64,000 nt of DNA from Rhizobium skierniewicense. GTDB taxonomy: Bacteria; Pseudomonadota; Alphaproteobacteria; Rhizobiales; Rhizobiaceae. Both the position numbers and the translations under genes were made by a program. The number at the start of each line of letters is the position of its first letter. Within the stretch, counting starts at the first letter, position 1. The stretch covers positions 186,001-250,000 of the forward strand of contig NZ_JACIDV010000003.1 in assembly GCF_014196515.1 (NCBI RefSeq), in the 5' to 3' direction. The notes under the pieces were generated by a model that was given only the letters and a program-made list of their open reading frames with translations, searched no databases and had not been told where the DNA came from. This document shows positions 63,569 through 64,000 of this stretch, one piece after another.

Positions 63569-64000
63569 ATGCTCTCTCATATCAATCGACGGCACTTTAT
63601 TGCCGGTAGCGCCCTGCTGTTCGCCCCAAAGCTGGCATTCGCCTCGGAGCAGCGTGCCGATATCGTTATTTATGGAATGACCAGCGGCGCGGTAACAGCG
63701 GCAATCCAGGCTCGGACAATGGGTCTTTCACCTGTGATCGTTGGGGGCTGGCGGGACAAACACATCGGCGGCATGATGTCTGGCGGGTTGGGCGGCACCG
63801 ATATCAGTTCGGGCAATGCCTATGGCGGGCTGAGCCGTCATGTTATCAGTCTCATCAATGCTGCTGGTAAGCAATCCGATGATCAATTTCATTTCGAGCC
63901 GCGCTTTGCCGAAAGCGTCTTCAATGATCTGGTGAAAACCTATGACATTCCCGTTATTCCCAGTCTCGGACTTCGGCGAGTGAAAAAAACCGGCTCGCGA
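63569..64000 (+). CDS. FAD-dependent oxidoreductase with Tat-type signal (N-terminal part)
   Basis: The 144 codons from ATG 63569 run off the end of the window. The N-terminus NRRHFIAGSALLFAPKLAFA looks like a twin-arginine export signal. Mature residues DIVIYGMTSGAVTAAIQARTMGLSPVIVGG form a dinucleotide-binding fold, although the usual GxGxxG is altered to GMTSGA. HIGGMMSGGLGGTD matches the FAD_oxidored family of secreted flavoproteins. GAGGAA stands 11 nt upstream. The substrate cannot be judged from this part. Confidence 0.75.
   Translation, partial: MLSHINRRHFIAGSALLFAPKLAFASEQRADIVIYGMTSGAVTAAIQARTMGLSPVIVGGWRDKHIGGMMSGGLGGTDISSGNAYGGLSRHVISLINAAGKQSDDQFHFEPRFAESVFNDLVKTYDIPVIPSLGLRRVKKTGSR

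Noticed and set aside
1..64000. CRISPR arrays, tRNA or rRNA genes, phage genes or a replication origin
   Set aside because: No regularly spaced repeats, cloverleaf-like sequences, rRNA segments, transposases or phage structural genes were seen on reading through both strands. The telomere resolvase is the only recombinase-like gene and is not part of a prophage.

Overview
The window looks like a chromosomal segment from an alphaproteobacterium of the Rhizobiaceae, most likely the Agrobacterium/Rhizobium group. The evidence is a telomere resolvase gene of the Agrobacterium TelA type (7114-8457, minus), the adjacent pair acvB and lpiA (9764-13728, minus), an inositol dehydrogenase gene preceded by a GGAA-N6-TTCC box of the rhizobial IolR type, and gene-dense catabolic operons with many ATGA stop/start overlaps. 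TelA is the protein that makes hairpin telomeres, so the genome probably carries a linear replicon. No telomere site, insertion sequence, tRNA, rRNA or CRISPR array was seen here.

Layout. (1) 1-5660, plus strand: a tightly overlapping operon for uptake and hydrolysis of an amide or peptide-like substrate (creatininase-family amidohydrolase, fused dipeptide-type ABC ATPase, RraA-family protein, gamma-glutamyltransferase-family hydrolase, N-formylglutamate-amidohydrolase-family enzyme). A bidirectional terminator follows. (2) 5950-14949, minus strand: iolG, telA, an M24 peptidase, acvB, lpiA and a membrane dipeptidase. (3) 15066-21070: D-aminopeptidase, D-amino acid transaminase, and the pccA/pccB carboxylase pair. 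(4) 21391-36591: an aromatic-acid island with a MarR regulator, a deleted vanillin dehydrogenase remnant, hydroxycinnamoyl-CoA hydratase/lyase, an ADP-forming type acyl-CoA ligase, an aromatic acid transporter, a sigma-54 XylR/DmpR-type regulator, benzaldehyde-type and benzyl-alcohol-type dehydrogenases, and a vanA-vanR-vanB-vdh operon. (5) 36726-45202: a beta-keto-acid module (carnitine-dehydrogenase-like protein, transporter, TetR regulator, SDR, MDR, BKACE, acyl-CoA dehydrogenase), carrying a 275-bp palindromic repeat element. (6) 45203-47903: an alpha/beta hydrolase and an outer-membrane channel behind a second sigma-54 promoter. (7) 48113-56673, minus: a dipeptide ABC transporter and a proline iminopeptidase led by an AmiC-like sensor and an ANTAR antiterminator. 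(8) 56887-64000: a TPR-GGDEF diguanylate cyclase, small and membrane proteins, an acetyltransferase and the start of a secreted FAD oxidoreductase.

How it works together. The island can take ferulate-type acids to vanillin, vanillate and protocatechuate, and aryl alcohols to aryl acids. Two sigma-54 promoters 16.6 kb apart share an upstream palindrome, TTTCAT-N6-RTGAAR, at almost the same distance from the promoter. The single sigma-54 activator here therefore probably runs both the aryl-alcohol operon and the hydrolase/outer-membrane-channel operon. The beta-keto-acid module likewise carries two matching palindromes, one at each end, that suggest a TetR regulon. VanR boxes overlap the vanA promoter. 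These regulatory links, the telomere resolvase, the AmiC/AmiR-led peptide operon and the internally deleted vdh copy are the points most worth following up.
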